This document shows positions 17,701 through 26,430 of a stretch of DNA of 64,000 nucleotides, in pieces; within the stretch, counting starts at the first letter, position 1; the number at the start of each line of letters is the position of its first letter. The stretch covers positions 1 through 64,000 of the forward strand of contig CBDUGP010000022.1 in assembly GCA_965366625.1 (NCBI GenBank). Direction: 5' to 3'. This stretch comes from JAUIJL01 sp965366625 (GTDB taxonomy: Bacteria > Acidobacteriota > Thermoanaerobaculia > Multivoradales > J023). The notes under the pieces were generated by a model. It saw nothing but the letters and a program-made list of their open reading frames with translations, was not told where the DNA came from and ran no database searches. A program made the position numbers and the translations under genes.

Positions 17701-18831
17701 CGACTCTTCGAACTCGGCCAAAGTCACTTCTGGCTCGGATTCTTGCATTGGCAAGAACAGGATCTGGAGCCGGCCCGGGAGCAATTCGAGCAATATCTTC
17801 GAATCTCCCAATCGCTGGTGGACCGGCAACCGGAAAACGGCGAGTGGCAATTGGAGCTGGCCTATTCCCACAGCAACCTCGGCTCCCTCCATGAGCAGCG
17901 CGGCCACTACGACCAAGCCGCCGACAACTTGGAGGTCAGCGCGCGAATTCTCGAGCGATTGAGCTCCGGTCGAAACGCCGATCCGGCATTGAATGTCGAG
18001 CTGGCCCACGTCTACGCCAAGCTCGGCCGTGTGCTTGAGGTGCAGGGTCGGCTGGCCGCCGCCCTGGCCCGATACCGAGCCCACCTGGAGTTCATGTCGG
18101 AGGCCTCGGCCGCCCAGCCAGACCACATCGAGCTGCTTCGATTCCTCGGTTTTGCCCACAATCACGTGGGGGATGTGTTGCGGCAGCAGGGTCAAAATCG
18201 CGACGCTCTCGAACACTATCGAACGGATCTGGACATCGCGACCCGGGTCGCTGCCCACGACCCGCAAAATCGGGTCTGGCAGGAGGAGCTGGCCCAACGC
18301 CACCGAAATCTGGCTTGGACCTATTTGATGATCGACGAGCAAGAGCCGGCGCGCAGGCACCTCAATCAGGACTCTGCTTTGATCGAGAAAGGGCTCGAGC
18401 TCGAATCTGAGAGCCGGCGATGGCAGCTTGCCCGGGCAAGCCATCTATGGCTGGAAGCCTGGAACCGACTCCATGGGGGTGAGCTCGAATCCGCCCAATT
18501 GAAGCTCAGCACAGGGCTCAGCCTGCTCGCTTCAGGGCCGTCCTCGGCCCGCCGGGACCTTTGGTCGGCCCGCACCGGCTGGCTGATGGCCGAGGTAGAA
18601 GACCAGCTCGGTCTGCACGAGCAAGCGCAAGCTCGACGGGAAGCCGCGTTGGACGTCGCCAGGGCTCTAGCCCTCCAGATCCCGAGCCCGCCCCACCTCG
18701 ACATCCAACTCCAATTGCTGCGCGCCCTAAACCGGCAGGATGACGCGCGGCCCATTGCCGAACAACTGAGCCGGTTCGGCTATCGAGAGCCGGGCTACCT
18801 GCAAATGCTGGCTCGCCACATACCTATCTGA
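14749..18831 (+). CDS. Dual Ser/Thr protein kinase with degenerate cyclase-like domain, membrane helix and TPRs
   Basis: This 1360-residue signalling protein has two kinase domains. The first has GQGGMGEVY (29-36), Lys50, HRDLKPAN (141-148) and DFGLAK (161-166), and looks active. Residues about 355-520 resemble a class III nucleotide cyclase fold (LAFAGLDHE where FTDIEGST is expected, IAIHLGELVLG, then RLLAARARAGQILLT) but lack the metal-binding Asp pattern. The second kinase has GEGGFGEVW (563-571), Lys584, HKDVKPEN (679-686) and DFG from Asp703. A membrane helix at about 851-870 is followed by an external TPR region (about 900-1340). The ATG start is at 14749. It converges on a small gene and a sigma-54 activator with an FHA domain, a likely phospho-target. 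Confidence 0.9.
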   Translation: MSETQDPKTDNADMPQRLGVYRIDSCLGQGGMGEVYLAWDELLERHVAIKRIRCDRLTDQSQRFRFLREARAVARLSHPAIVQIFHVLERPEGDCLVMEYVKGHDLGRWIASGERDPAGAVRLAIDIAQGLGEAHSQGVVHRDLKPANVMVTPTGQVKILDFGLAKSLWQDAEPNADSDPSLTRSGTLVGTVHAMSPEQAGGRAVDHRSDLFALGSLLYEMLSGRPPFLGDNLLDTLRRVLTLEPEPIPDLPAPLSSLIQSLLAKEPDQRPHNARWVAARLSTLAEHLTQPPAETAGSSKDLEPATPVDVDPDQPTAEVVSPLRSPPAERPETEASPAFLQPRSTVDLDSKPVVRTLAFAGLDHEAPRHDWISRLLIQFSATELDGPAGGLTAMFEHPAEAVAFALALHQADRPHESIRPPIAIHLGELVLGSPDSSRQDSRLKAQGEGPTLTRLLAARARAGQILLTRAAFDLARAAVAPAELVAPEVRWLAHGAYRLDPLDESLDVFEVGLSGSAPLSAPPESGKTHRAVTVEEELALGWRPAVGQPVPRRANWELHARLGEGGFGEVWLARHKSGEERVFKFCFEAQRLRALKREVTLFRLLRESLGHRRDIARILDWDFEEAPFFLEAEYTDGGSLASWMEKHGGLRSVPLTTRLELVAGVAEALAAAHSVGVLHKDVKPENVLVAHDHDGRPYARLTDFGIGLLTERDRLNRPGFTVLGFTENSLEGEPSTGGGTVRYMAPELLEGKPATIQADVYALGVLLYQVVVEDFSRTLAPGWQRQVEDPELADDIAACVDGNPERRPASALEVAERLRLLERRRRQRTEQERLQSMRDRARQRRRLAGRLAALAAILICFISIFAFQTLQAKNRELEARQHAEQRRRQAEKLIDFLLVDLRRDLEPVGKLSILDKVGDQAMEYFAGVPAGRLSDEELAAYTKALHQIGKVRFELGRTAEAAAAFEQSLTRAQSLVSRNPDRSDRLFELGQSHFWLGFLHWQEQDLEPAREQFEQYLRISQSLVDRQPENGEWQLELAYSHSNLGSLHEQRGHYDQAADNLEVSARILERLSSGRNADPALNVELAHVYAKLGRVLEVQGRLAAALARYRAHLEFMSEASAAQPDHIELLRFLGFAHNHVGDVLRQQGQNRDALEHYRTDLDIATRVAAHDPQNRVWQEELAQRHRNLAWTYLMIDEQEPARRHLNQDSALIEKGLELESESRRWQLARASHLWLEAWNRLHGGELESAQLKLSTGLSLLASGPSSARRDLWSARTGWLMAEVEDQLGLHEQAQARREAALDVARALALQIPSPPHLDIQLQLLRALNRQDDARPIAEQLSRFGYREPGYLQMLARHIPI

Positions 18832-18859
18832 GCCTAGGAGCAAGCCCAGCCCGGCGGGC

Positions 18860-19276
18860 TCAGGGTCCGTCGGGGGTGAGCACAATTTGCGGGTCGTGGC
18901 TCGATCGACGCTGCGAATTCTTGCCTACCGTCATCACGACACCCAGAACGATCCGCGACTCCAGCTTGAGGGAAACGTCCAGGTCGAGCACGATGCTGTC
19001 GTCGCTGAACGTGGTCAGCGTAATCGAGAACAGCCCGTCAGAGCTGGTGATCTTTTTGCCCGCGTCGCCGGACCTTGCATCGATAAATCCCTGGTCGGAA
19101 TCCTCTTCCAATCGCGCAATCGATATCGCCCTAAAGTTCCAACCTGATATGGAATAAGTGACCGTCGACTGCCCACGTTTGAGTTCGACCGGATTCGGGG
19201 CGAAGCTCCAAGCGCCGGCACCTCCTTGGCTCGAGTCGAAATCGACCTGCACCGCCTGATCCACTGGATCGCTCAT
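18860..19276 (-). CDS. Small protein of unknown function downstream of the sigma-54 activator
   Basis: I do not recognise this 138-residue protein. It is acidic at the N-terminus (MSDPVDQAVQVDFDSSQGG), has a WSF...YSISGWNF central part and alternating hydrophobic strands (SITLTTF, IVLDLDVSL, IVLGVVMTV), and looks like a single all-beta domain. It has no signal peptide. ATG 19276 has AGGAG 7 bases upstream. It lies 80 bases downstream of, and in the same direction as, the FHA sigma-54 activator, so it may be cotranscribed and act with it or with the convergent kinase. That is inference from position. Confidence 0.65.
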   Translation of the reverse strand: MSDPVDQAVQVDFDSSQGGAGAWSFAPNPVELKRGQSTVTYSISGWNFRAISIARLEEDSDQGFIDARSGDAGKKITSSDGLFSITLTTFSDDSIVLDLDVSLKLESRIVLGVVMTVGKNSQRRSSHDPQIVLTPDGP

Positions 19277-19356
19277 AGCGAATCTCCTCTTCAGTCTCGA
19301 ATGGAATCGGCAGGAAAGCCGAATCTGGAAACGATAGTCAACTTACTCGGACGGCG

Positions 19357-21267
19357 CTAGCCTACCTGCTCTTTCAGCCCCAGCTGACGCATCAGACGGC
19401 GGAAGGAGTTGGGATGCAAACCCAGCTGCCGGGCCGCGGCCGCAGCATTGCCGTCCGCCTGATCCAGAGCCGTCAACAGGAGCTGTTTCTTGGTTTCGGT
19501 CAGGGTGCTTTGAAAATCGCTCACAGGAACCCCGGAGGCGCTTTGTTCGAGCAGCTCGTCGGGTAAGTCTTCGGGGCGGATCATCTCGCCATCGCCGAGC
19601 ACCAAAGCACGCTCGACGGCGTTGCTGAGCTGGCGAATGTTGCCCGGCCACTCGTAGGCCGCGAGAAGCTTGAGGGTCGACGGATCCAAACCCACCCCCG
19701 GACGGCCGAGTTGCTGCCCGTGTAAACGCACGAAATGACGCGCCAGCAGCGGAATATCCGTCCGCCGGCGGCGCAGCGGAGGCAGGGTGCAGGCGATCAC
19801 ATTGAGGCGATAGAAGAGGTCCTCGCGAAAGGCTCCTCCGCCGATCGCCGCTTCCAGATCCCGATGGGTGGCGGCCACCAATCTCACGTCGACCTCGATC
19901 GGACCGGTTCCCCCCAAGCGCTCAAATCGGCGCTCTTGTAACACCCGCAACAAGCGGGCCTGCACTTGGGTCGGGATCTCGCCTACTTCGTCGAGGAAGA
20001 GGGTGCCGCCATGGGCCGCTTCGAATTTGCCGATCCTGCGCTGAACCGCGCCGGTGAAGGCTCCACGCTCGTGGCCGAAGAGTTCACTTTCGAGCAGAGT
20101 CTCCGAGAGGGTCGCGCAATTGATCGCCACGAAAGGTCCCTCGGCCCGCGGGCTGCCGTTGTGCAACGCATGGGCCACCAGTTCCTTGCCGGTGCCCGAC
20201 TCCCCCCGCAGCAGCACCGTCGAGTCCACCGGCGCCACCCTTTCGATGAAACCCAAAAGTTTGGTCATCGCCGGGCTCTCGCCGACCATATCGTTCTCGA
20301 TAGCCAACCCGCGCAAGCGCCGATTCTCCGACCTCAGATCATCGATCACATCGGCGGTGTCGAAAGCCAAGCCGGCGATTCCGGCCGCGGCCGCGGCGGT
20401 CTCCAGGTCGACTTCGCTAAACGCGCCGCCGACCGAGCTTTGGAAATAGAGGACGCCGTGAAGTCGACGCCGACCGGCCAAGGGCACGGCCAACAGCGAT
20501 CGGACCTCGATCAGCTTCAAGCTCTCGGCCTCGGCCACCTCGGGGTCCAACACCACGTTGTCCCAGAGTAAAGCGACACCTTGCCGACAGACCTTGTCGA
20601 TCACCGTGCGGCTGAGGTGCAGCTCTCCTCGACCTTGCTCGCACCATAATTCGGGATCATCGCGCTCGGGAACCAAATACAACATGCCGGCTTTTTCGGC
20701 CCGCAATCTTTCGAATAACAAGCCGAGCAACCGTTCGGCCAGCGCCTTCGCTTGCCGCAGCTCTTGCACCGCGGTGCTGATCTTGAGCAATAGCTCGAGC
20801 TCCGCCCCGCGGCCCGCTTCCGGGCTACGGATCAGCGCCGCGATCTCCTCCGGCTCTTTTTGCACCGTGCTGCGGGCCAGGAGCGAATCGCCGGCGGTCC
20901 CGGGAAGCACGCCGGAGGAAGCGTCGCGCAGGAACAACAACGACGTGGAGCCAACCTGGATGAAATCGCTGTGGGACAGCACATGCCGACGCACGGGCCG
21001 GCTGTTGACGAACGTACCGTGGGCACTCTCCAGATCCACGAGTTCGAACACCGGCCCGTCGCGACGCCCCTCGTCGCCCGGTTCCCCTTCGACTCGGCGA
21101 CGTATTTCGCAATGCCGCCGGGAAACCGCAGCTTCCAAAATTTGAAGGTCGTTGTCCCCCTGCCGCCCGAGGCTCAGAACATCCTGCTCCAAGAGGAGCG
21201 TCCGTCCTTCCTCAGGGCCGCTGACCACGACCAGCTTCGGTTCTACTCGGGATTTTCTTGCGTCCAT
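19357..21267 (-). CDS. Sigma-54-dependent transcriptional activator with FHA and GAF domains
   Basis: This enhancer-binding protein of about 636 residues has an N-terminal FHA domain (LSLGRQGDNDLQI, VSRRHCEIRR, SAHGTFVN) that should bind phosphothreonine. A GAF domain follows at about 150-300. The AAA+ domain has Walker A GESGTGKE, the sigma-54 contact loop GAFTGA and Walker B GGTLFLDEVGE, and the protein ends in a Fis-type helix-turn-helix (NAAAAARQLGLHPNSFRRL). I chose ATG 21267 because the FHA domain begins soon after it; an ATG at 21339 would add 24 residues and neither has a clear Shine-Dalgarno sequence. Likely inputs are the Thr phosphorylation of a target by the nearby kinase and a GAF ligand. 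A sigma-54 promoter lies divergently at 21486. Confidence 0.9.
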   Translation of the reverse strand: MDARKSRVEPKLVVVSGPEEGRTLLLEQDVLSLGRQGDNDLQILEAAVSRRHCEIRRRVEGEPGDEGRRDGPVFELVDLESAHGTFVNSRPVRRHVLSHSDFIQVGSTSLLFLRDASSGVLPGTAGDSLLARSTVQKEPEEIAALIRSPEAGRGAELELLLKISTAVQELRQAKALAERLLGLLFERLRAEKAGMLYLVPERDDPELWCEQGRGELHLSRTVIDKVCRQGVALLWDNVVLDPEVAEAESLKLIEVRSLLAVPLAGRRRLHGVLYFQSSVGGAFSEVDLETAAAAAGIAGLAFDTADVIDDLRSENRRLRGLAIENDMVGESPAMTKLLGFIERVAPVDSTVLLRGESGTGKELVAHALHNGSPRAEGPFVAINCATLSETLLESELFGHERGAFTGAVQRRIGKFEAAHGGTLFLDEVGEIPTQVQARLLRVLQERRFERLGGTGPIEVDVRLVAATHRDLEAAIGGGAFREDLFYRLNVIACTLPPLRRRRTDIPLLARHFVRLHGQQLGRPGVGLDPSTLKLLAAYEWPGNIRQLSNAVERALVLGDGEMIRPEDLPDELLEQSASGVPVSDFQSTLTETKKQLLLTALDQADGNAAAAARQLGLHPNSFRRLMRQLGLKEQVG

Positions 21268-21485
21268 TCCGACGAAGTATAGCGGCTGCTCCAACCCGCC
21301 GATAGCGATCCGAATTGTCCTGTGGATTCCATGGTCCAACGCCCCAAGGCCGCCGACGCCTTGGGCCAGGATTGAGCGAAGCGCTCAACTGTTGATCGAC
21401 ATAGGCCCGGACTCCGATTTCAATAAAATGCCATAAGTCTTTTTATAACAATCTTTCGTCGCTCCTCGACGAGCCCGCGCAAAGC

Positions 21486-21501
21486 CGGCACTGCCCTTGC
21501 T
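21486..21501 (+). promoter_or_regulatory. Candidate sigma-54 (-24/-12) promoter
   Basis: CGGCAC, five bases, then TTGCT closely matches the sigma-54 consensus TGGCAC-N5-TTGCA with the invariant GG and GC in register. It faces the secreted protein gene starting at 21555 and lies beside the divergent sigma-54 activator gene. Confidence 0.65.
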
Positions 21502-21554
21502 CTAAGGCTTCTTGACCCTAGAACAAAGCTCAACAAGAACTCAAAGGAGCCATC

Positions 21555-24500
21555 ATGTTTCCCACTCCCCAAACGCCCCAGCTCAGAACGCCCCAGCTCG
21601 CTCGCCCCACGGATACGACTTTCAGGAAAGCCCGCGCCCATCTTCGATCGAATTCTCGATGGCGAGCCGTCCTACTGTGCACCCTCGCCCTATTCCTGTG
21701 GGCCACCCTGCCGGCAGCCGCCGCCACGCCCAGCGATACCGAAGCACGGCAGATCATCGAAGATCTCTACACCCTTTACGGCCAATATTCAGAAGGTAGC
21801 GGAGAGCGACTAGAACTCAGCCTGTCCAACTTCCAAACCGTGACAATCCCTGAATTTGAAAGGTGGGTGGCGATCGATTTCGTCTCAATGCCGGACGGCC
21901 AAGTGCTCTCTACGGAGCTCAACTACTTTTCCGAATCGCCCGAAGGCTCCAGAATGGTGACTTCCCACGAGTGGAAAGACGCCTCATTTAGCTATGAAGT
22001 CAGCCCCGGAGGTTTCGATCCCGCGAAAACCAGCCTTGCAGAAGCCCTCGCCATGGAAGCTCCATCGGATTCTCGCTGGAGCCAAGTGGCCTTCGCGACC
22101 CGCTACAAGGTCACTATCGACCTAAAGGACCATCAAAGGACCTATGACGCTGCCGTGTTTTGGGTCGACAACCCATTCCAAAGTCAGGTTGGCTACGAAA
22201 TGATGCTGGTCGACCACGTGGCCGACGGTATCCACTCCGTCGCTAACCTGCCGGCACCTCCCGCACTAGATCCCACTTTCCTGGACCAACGGATGGCGGA
22301 AATTGAAAACGGTGGAGCCTGGCACCCCGACTCGGGTGGCATCGAGTCGGCCGCCAAGTCCCAGACCTGCACTCCTGATTCTTTTACCCGACCGATTGAT
22401 TGGATCCACATCGACGAGACAGACCACTACTTTGGAATGCACTTCATCAATGGCCGAGCCTCGATCGAGTGCCGTTGTGATTCGAGGTGTGTAAATACCT
22501 GCATACCTACCATTACCTCTCTGAGTTGTGACGACACCGGATGGCTGACCGAATGGAACCCGTTCCATGTCAAAGCTCTGGCGTCGGACGTGAAGAGCTG
22601 GGCCGGTAGCCAACCGGGCGCCCAAGCTTGCATGGCAGCGGTTAACTGCGCGGTTCGCGGTTGCTTGACACCCTTTTGCGCATTCTCGGCCGGAGCCGAG
22701 ATCAACGGCATCGGCGGTGTAGAGTTTTCATTTACGCCCAACGATCCCATGTGGTCGTACACTCACGGCCTTCCCCAGGAGTGCCAGCCTTGTGAGCAGA
22801 AATTCCGCGTGGGTTTCGACGTCCAAGGTTTGGGGACCATTCAACCCCCTCCGGCATTGGAGGTCACCCTCCAACCTCTCGACGGCAGCAGCCCCGGCCC
22901 CGACTTGGTGCAAACACCCACCCAAGACGGACGGCTTTTATTCAATCGCAAAATCGCCGACGGCACCCACTTCAATATTCGCGTGACCTCAGGGGGCGAA
23001 TATTGCCAGGTAGCCTCCGGCGGCACCGGTCAAGTCAGCGGCGGAGATTGGGTCAACACCATCATCCAATGCCAGGACCCCTGTGCCACCGGCAGCCAGC
23101 CCGGCGGCGGAGGCTCCAGCGAGGAACCGAGCGGACCGGGCAAAAGCACAAAATCCGACGGTTGTGGCGGCGGCGGTGGCTCGGAGACCAAAGCGCGCAT
23201 CTCTTTCTTACATTGGGACAACGTCGGCACGTTTCCCCCTGGATCCAAAGCCTCGGTGACCTTGACCGAAAACGGCGGCGGCAGCTCCACCATGAACACG
23301 GTGATCGATGCTCCTACCGAGCAAATTTTCGGCGAAAAGATCGTCGAACAATACTTCACCCAAAATCCGATCGACGGTGCCACCTATTCGGTGGAGGTTC
23401 AGGAAAGCAACGAGGATCATTTGCGCTGCCAAGCCCTAACCCCGACCATCGAAGCGGGAACCGGCGAAAAAGCCGAGGGGTTGTGCATCAGCGTGCCCCA
23501 AGACTGTGAGCACAAACCAGAGTGGTGCCCCATCCAAGGTGCCGGCTCCGGTAGCCATTCCTGCCATTATTTGGTGCTCAACATCCACTACATCCGCTGG
23601 AAATGCGTCAAAGTGGGCGACGACTACGATTGCACCACCACTCCCTTCACCACCCAGATTTATTTGGGTGCGGTGTGCAGCGCCAAGGCGGCCGGCGACC
23701 AGACGACCTACCTGCCACCTTATCTCTACCTGCGCAACGACGAGGACCTGACCTACTCCGGTGACATGGAGATCATGGGCGTCGCCCGATTGGACGATGG
23801 TCAGATCGGCGACTTGGTGATCACGGTCGACGGTGACGAAACCCTGGTGCGCAACGTCCAGACCAACCTCTACGACGAGTACACCTGCACCGAAATCTCT
23901 TCCGCCAACTGCAATGCCATGTCCAGATTCAAGGCCACCCTGGATACCACCCAGCTGAGCAATGGTGAGCACGAAATCAGCGTGCACGCCACCCGGGCCG
24001 ACGACATGACCAGCAGCCACTACACAGTGATCATAGTGGTCGACAACGAGAATCGCCCGGCCGACGATTCTCAACTCACCGACCACACCTTCCCGTCGGC
24101 CATGGCCTGCGGCGAGTCCCAAAACGTGTCGTTGACCTTGGAGAACACGGGGCATGCGACTTGGGTCGGTGGATCAGCTTACAAATTGGCTGCGGTCGGC
24201 AACTCGGACCCCTTCACCTCGACCACTCGAATCGCCATTCCCAGCGGCACCAACGTCTATCCGGGTCAAAGCCACACCTTCGAACTCGAGCTGACGGCAC
24301 CCCTCAACGAGGGCAACTATCGCTCGGATTGGCGCATGGTCCACGAAGGGGTGACCTGGTTCGGCAATCGCTTGGACGAGGTCATCACCGTGCAATGCTC
24401 GGAGCCGGCCCAAGATCCCTATTTGGGCTCGCCGGTGACGATCCGCTTGAGCGGTAGCCGCATCGAAGCCGAGCACTTCGACTACGGGGGCGAGGGGGTG

Positions 24501-25346
24501 GCCTATCACGACCTCACCGCCACCAACGATGGCGACGCATCGGTTCGCGAAGAAAGCGTCGACATCTCCGACCGTGGCACCCTCTACTCCGTCACCCACA
24601 CCCTGGGCGGCGAGTGGATGGAATACACCGTCGACGTGGAGAACTCCGGCCTCTACGACATCAAGCTGCGGGCGCAAGGCAACAATGTCGACGGGGCGAG
24701 GATTCGCCTCTACCTCGAAGGTCAGCCGCTTACCGACACGACGGTCATCCCCAATGCCCCTTGGCAATCCGTGGTGATCGAAGATGTCTACGTGCCGGCG
24801 GGCGACGACAAGATCCTACGTTTGTTGGTCGAAGCCGGCGGCTTCTGGCTGGATTGGATTGAATTCGTGGCCCCCGGCCCCGAGCAAGCCCCATACTTCG
24901 GCAGCCCGTTCGCAGTCGGCTCTGGAACCACCCGCATCGAAGCGGAGCACTATGACATCGGCGGCGAGGGATTGGCCTGGGAAGACGTGACCGCCGGCAA
25001 TGACGGCGGCGCGCTACGCTCGGACGGAATCGACATCACCCGCCGAAATACCATCTACGCGGTCACCCACAATCGCCCCGGCGAATGGTTGGAATATACG
25101 GTCGACGTCGCCTCGTCCGGCTTCTACGACCTGCACATCCGGGCTGAAGGCCACAATCCGGACGGGGCCGCGCTGAGTCTCAAGCTCAATGGCGCCACCC
25201 TCACCCAAGGCGTCGTGGTCAGCGAAGGTAACTTTCAGACAATCACCGTCGACGACGTTTACCTCTCTGCCGGTCAAGGCAAGATCCTCCGGATCGAAAT
25301 CGACACGGGCGGATTCTGGTTGGATTGGATCGAATTCGAGCGCTGA
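21555..25346 (+). CDS. Secreted multi-domain protein with FW-like and two CBM6-like domains
   Basis: This is a 1263-residue exported protein. ATG 21555 has AAGGAG upstream. A repeat-coded Pro/Gln extension (TPQTPQL-type) precedes the signal core RAVLLCTLALFLWATLPAAAA, with cleavage near residue 56. The middle is Cys-rich and unassigned, with a Gly/Ser linker (GGGGSS-type) near 515-540. Residues about 842-952 resemble the FW (NBR1-like) Ig domain (ENTGHATW ... WRMVHEGVTWFG). The C-terminus has two similar domains (about 960-1105 and 1113-1263), each with RIEAEH(F/Y)D, GGEW(M/L)EYTVDV and FWLDWIEF, the pattern of CBM6/35 carbohydrate-binding modules. A sigma-54 promoter lies upstream and a terminator downstream, so it is a single-gene unit. 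Polysaccharide or cell-surface binding is inferred. Confidence 0.8.
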   Translation: MFPTPQTPQLRTPQLARPTDTTFRKARAHLRSNSRWRAVLLCTLALFLWATLPAAAATPSDTEARQIIEDLYTLYGQYSEGSGERLELSLSNFQTVTIPEFERWVAIDFVSMPDGQVLSTELNYFSESPEGSRMVTSHEWKDASFSYEVSPGGFDPAKTSLAEALAMEAPSDSRWSQVAFATRYKVTIDLKDHQRTYDAAVFWVDNPFQSQVGYEMMLVDHVADGIHSVANLPAPPALDPTFLDQRMAEIENGGAWHPDSGGIESAAKSQTCTPDSFTRPIDWIHIDETDHYFGMHFINGRASIECRCDSRCVNTCIPTITSLSCDDTGWLTEWNPFHVKALASDVKSWAGSQPGAQACMAAVNCAVRGCLTPFCAFSAGAEINGIGGVEFSFTPNDPMWSYTHGLPQECQPCEQKFRVGFDVQGLGTIQPPPALEVTLQPLDGSSPGPDLVQTPTQDGRLLFNRKIADGTHFNIRVTSGGEYCQVASGGTGQVSGGDWVNTIIQCQDPCATGSQPGGGGSSEEPSGPGKSTKSDGCGGGGGSETKARISFLHWDNVGTFPPGSKASVTLTENGGGSSTMNTVIDAPTEQIFGEKIVEQYFTQNPIDGATYSVEVQESNEDHLRCQALTPTIEAGTGEKAEGLCISVPQDCEHKPEWCPIQGAGSGSHSCHYLVLNIHYIRWKCVKVGDDYDCTTTPFTTQIYLGAVCSAKAAGDQTTYLPPYLYLRNDEDLTYSGDMEIMGVARLDDGQIGDLVITVDGDETLVRNVQTNLYDEYTCTEISSANCNAMSRFKATLDTTQLSNGEHEISVHATRADDMTSSHYTVIIVVDNENRPADDSQLTDHTFPSAMACGESQNVSLTLENTGHATWVGGSAYKLAAVGNSDPFTSTTRIAIPSGTNVYPGQSHTFELELTAPLNEGNYRSDWRMVHEGVTWFGNRLDEVITVQCSEPAQDPYLGSPVTIRLSGSRIEAEHFDYGGEGVAYHDLTATNDGDASVREESVDISDRGTLYSVTHTLGGEWMEYTVDVENSGLYDIKLRAQGNNVDGARIRLYLEGQPLTDTTVIPNAPWQSVVIEDVYVPAGDDKILRLLVEAGGFWLDWIEFVAPGPEQAPYFGSPFAVGSGTTRIEAEHYDIGGEGLAWEDVTAGNDGGALRSDGIDITRRNTIYAVTHNRPGEWLEYTVDVASSGFYDLHIRAEGHNPDGAALSLKLNGATLTQGVVVSEGNFQTITVDDVYLSAGQGKILRIEIDTGGFWLDWIEFER

Positions 25347-25370
25347 CCCGCGTGGCTCGATGATTCGGCA

Positions 25371-25401
25371 AAAGAGGCCCGCTTCGGCGGGCCTCTTTCT
25401 T
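25371..25401 (+). terminator. Rho-independent terminator
   Basis: A perfect 12-bp stem (25371-25382 with 25387-25398) with a TTCG loop ends in TTTCTT, 25 bases after the stop of the secreted protein gene. Confidence 0.9.
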
Positions 25402-25491
25402 GATTCAGGCTGCTATTCCGAGGCTGAGCCCACCTCGGTTCCGCGCCGAGCCCAAGGCTCGATTTTCGTCGATTGCTGGTAAGCTCGATGC

Positions 25492-26175
25492 ATGAGAACA
25501 CTACGCGGTTGGACGGCCAGAGCCTTGCTGTTGACCACGGCTCTGATGATCGGGGGCTGTGAGGGCTGCCGCAAGCAGGTACGAGGCAAATACTTCGATT
25601 CACTGGAAAAAGTCGGCATTGAAAAACGTGAAGTGCTGGTCAAGAGAGTCGACAAGGCACGAGACGCCCAAGAAGAAGCGCAAAAGCAATTCGAGGACGC
25701 CTTGGAAGAACTCCAAGCCCTCGTCGGCCACGACGGCGGCGAACTCGAAGCCATGTACGACACCTTGAAGGGTGAATTCGAAGGTGCCGAGGCCCGGGCG
25801 GAAAATGTGCGCGATCGCATCCGCAAAGTTCAGAATGTGGCCCAAGCTCTATTCGAGGAATGGCGGCAAGAGATCGCCCAATTCGACAACGCTTCTTATC
25901 GACGGGAGAGCGAAGGGAAGCTAGAAGAAACCAAGACTCGCTACTCGGAGTTGTTGGGCAAAATGCAACAAGCCTCCGATTCCATGGAACCGGTGCTGAA
26001 AAGGCTTCACGATCAAGTGCTTTATCTGAAGCACAATCTCAATGCCCAAGCCCTGGGCTCCCTCGGCCAAGAGGCCGAGCTACTGCAGACCGACGTCGGC
26101 CGATTGATCACCGACATGCAGGCTTCGATCGCGGAAGCCGACCGATTCATCGCCGACATGACCGAGAAGGATTGA
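25492..26175 (+). CDS. DUF2959-type coiled-coil lipoprotein
   Basis: This 227-residue protein begins with a lipoprotein signal (LLTTALMIGGC, lipid Cys at about residue 23). The rest is helical and rich in Glu, Lys and Gln, with heptad-like coiled coils. YFDSLEKVGIEKREVLVKRV followed by ARDAQEEAQKQFEDALEEL is the signature of DUF2959 proteins, whose function is not known. The protein should sit in the periplasm anchored to a membrane. It follows a terminator and has 255 bases with no recognised gene before the next operon, so it is probably monocistronic. Confidence 0.8.
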   Translation: MRTLRGWTARALLLTTALMIGGCEGCRKQVRGKYFDSLEKVGIEKREVLVKRVDKARDAQEEAQKQFEDALEELQALVGHDGGELEAMYDTLKGEFEGAEARAENVRDRIRKVQNVAQALFEEWRQEIAQFDNASYRRESEGKLEETKTRYSELLGKMQQASDSMEPVLKRLHDQVLYLKHNLNAQALGSLGQEAELLQTDVGRLITDMQASIAEADRFIADMTEKD

Positions 26176-26430
26176 ACCCGACCAGCCGACTGCACACGCC
26201 GGGCCCTCTGGCCCGAAGGTCGGCGCGGCGTCGCGCCTCGATTGAAGTCGGTCATGTCGGTGTTGGATTCGTCCCCACTGGTCCAACCGCCCCCGAACGA
26301 AAGTCCCGGAGTCCGATGCTCGGACCAGATCCTTGAAACGAATTTAGCCCCGAATTCACCTAGTTCGTGAGACCGCTCCGCGGCACTACCCCCCAGCACA
26401 CGACTCCAGCGGATAAGGACACGGTGATAA

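Noticed and set aside
26176..26430. Short inverted repeats (for example GTCCGA...TCGGAC near 26313) as operator or terminator
   Set aside because: Stems are short and not followed by T-runs; cannot be told from chance.
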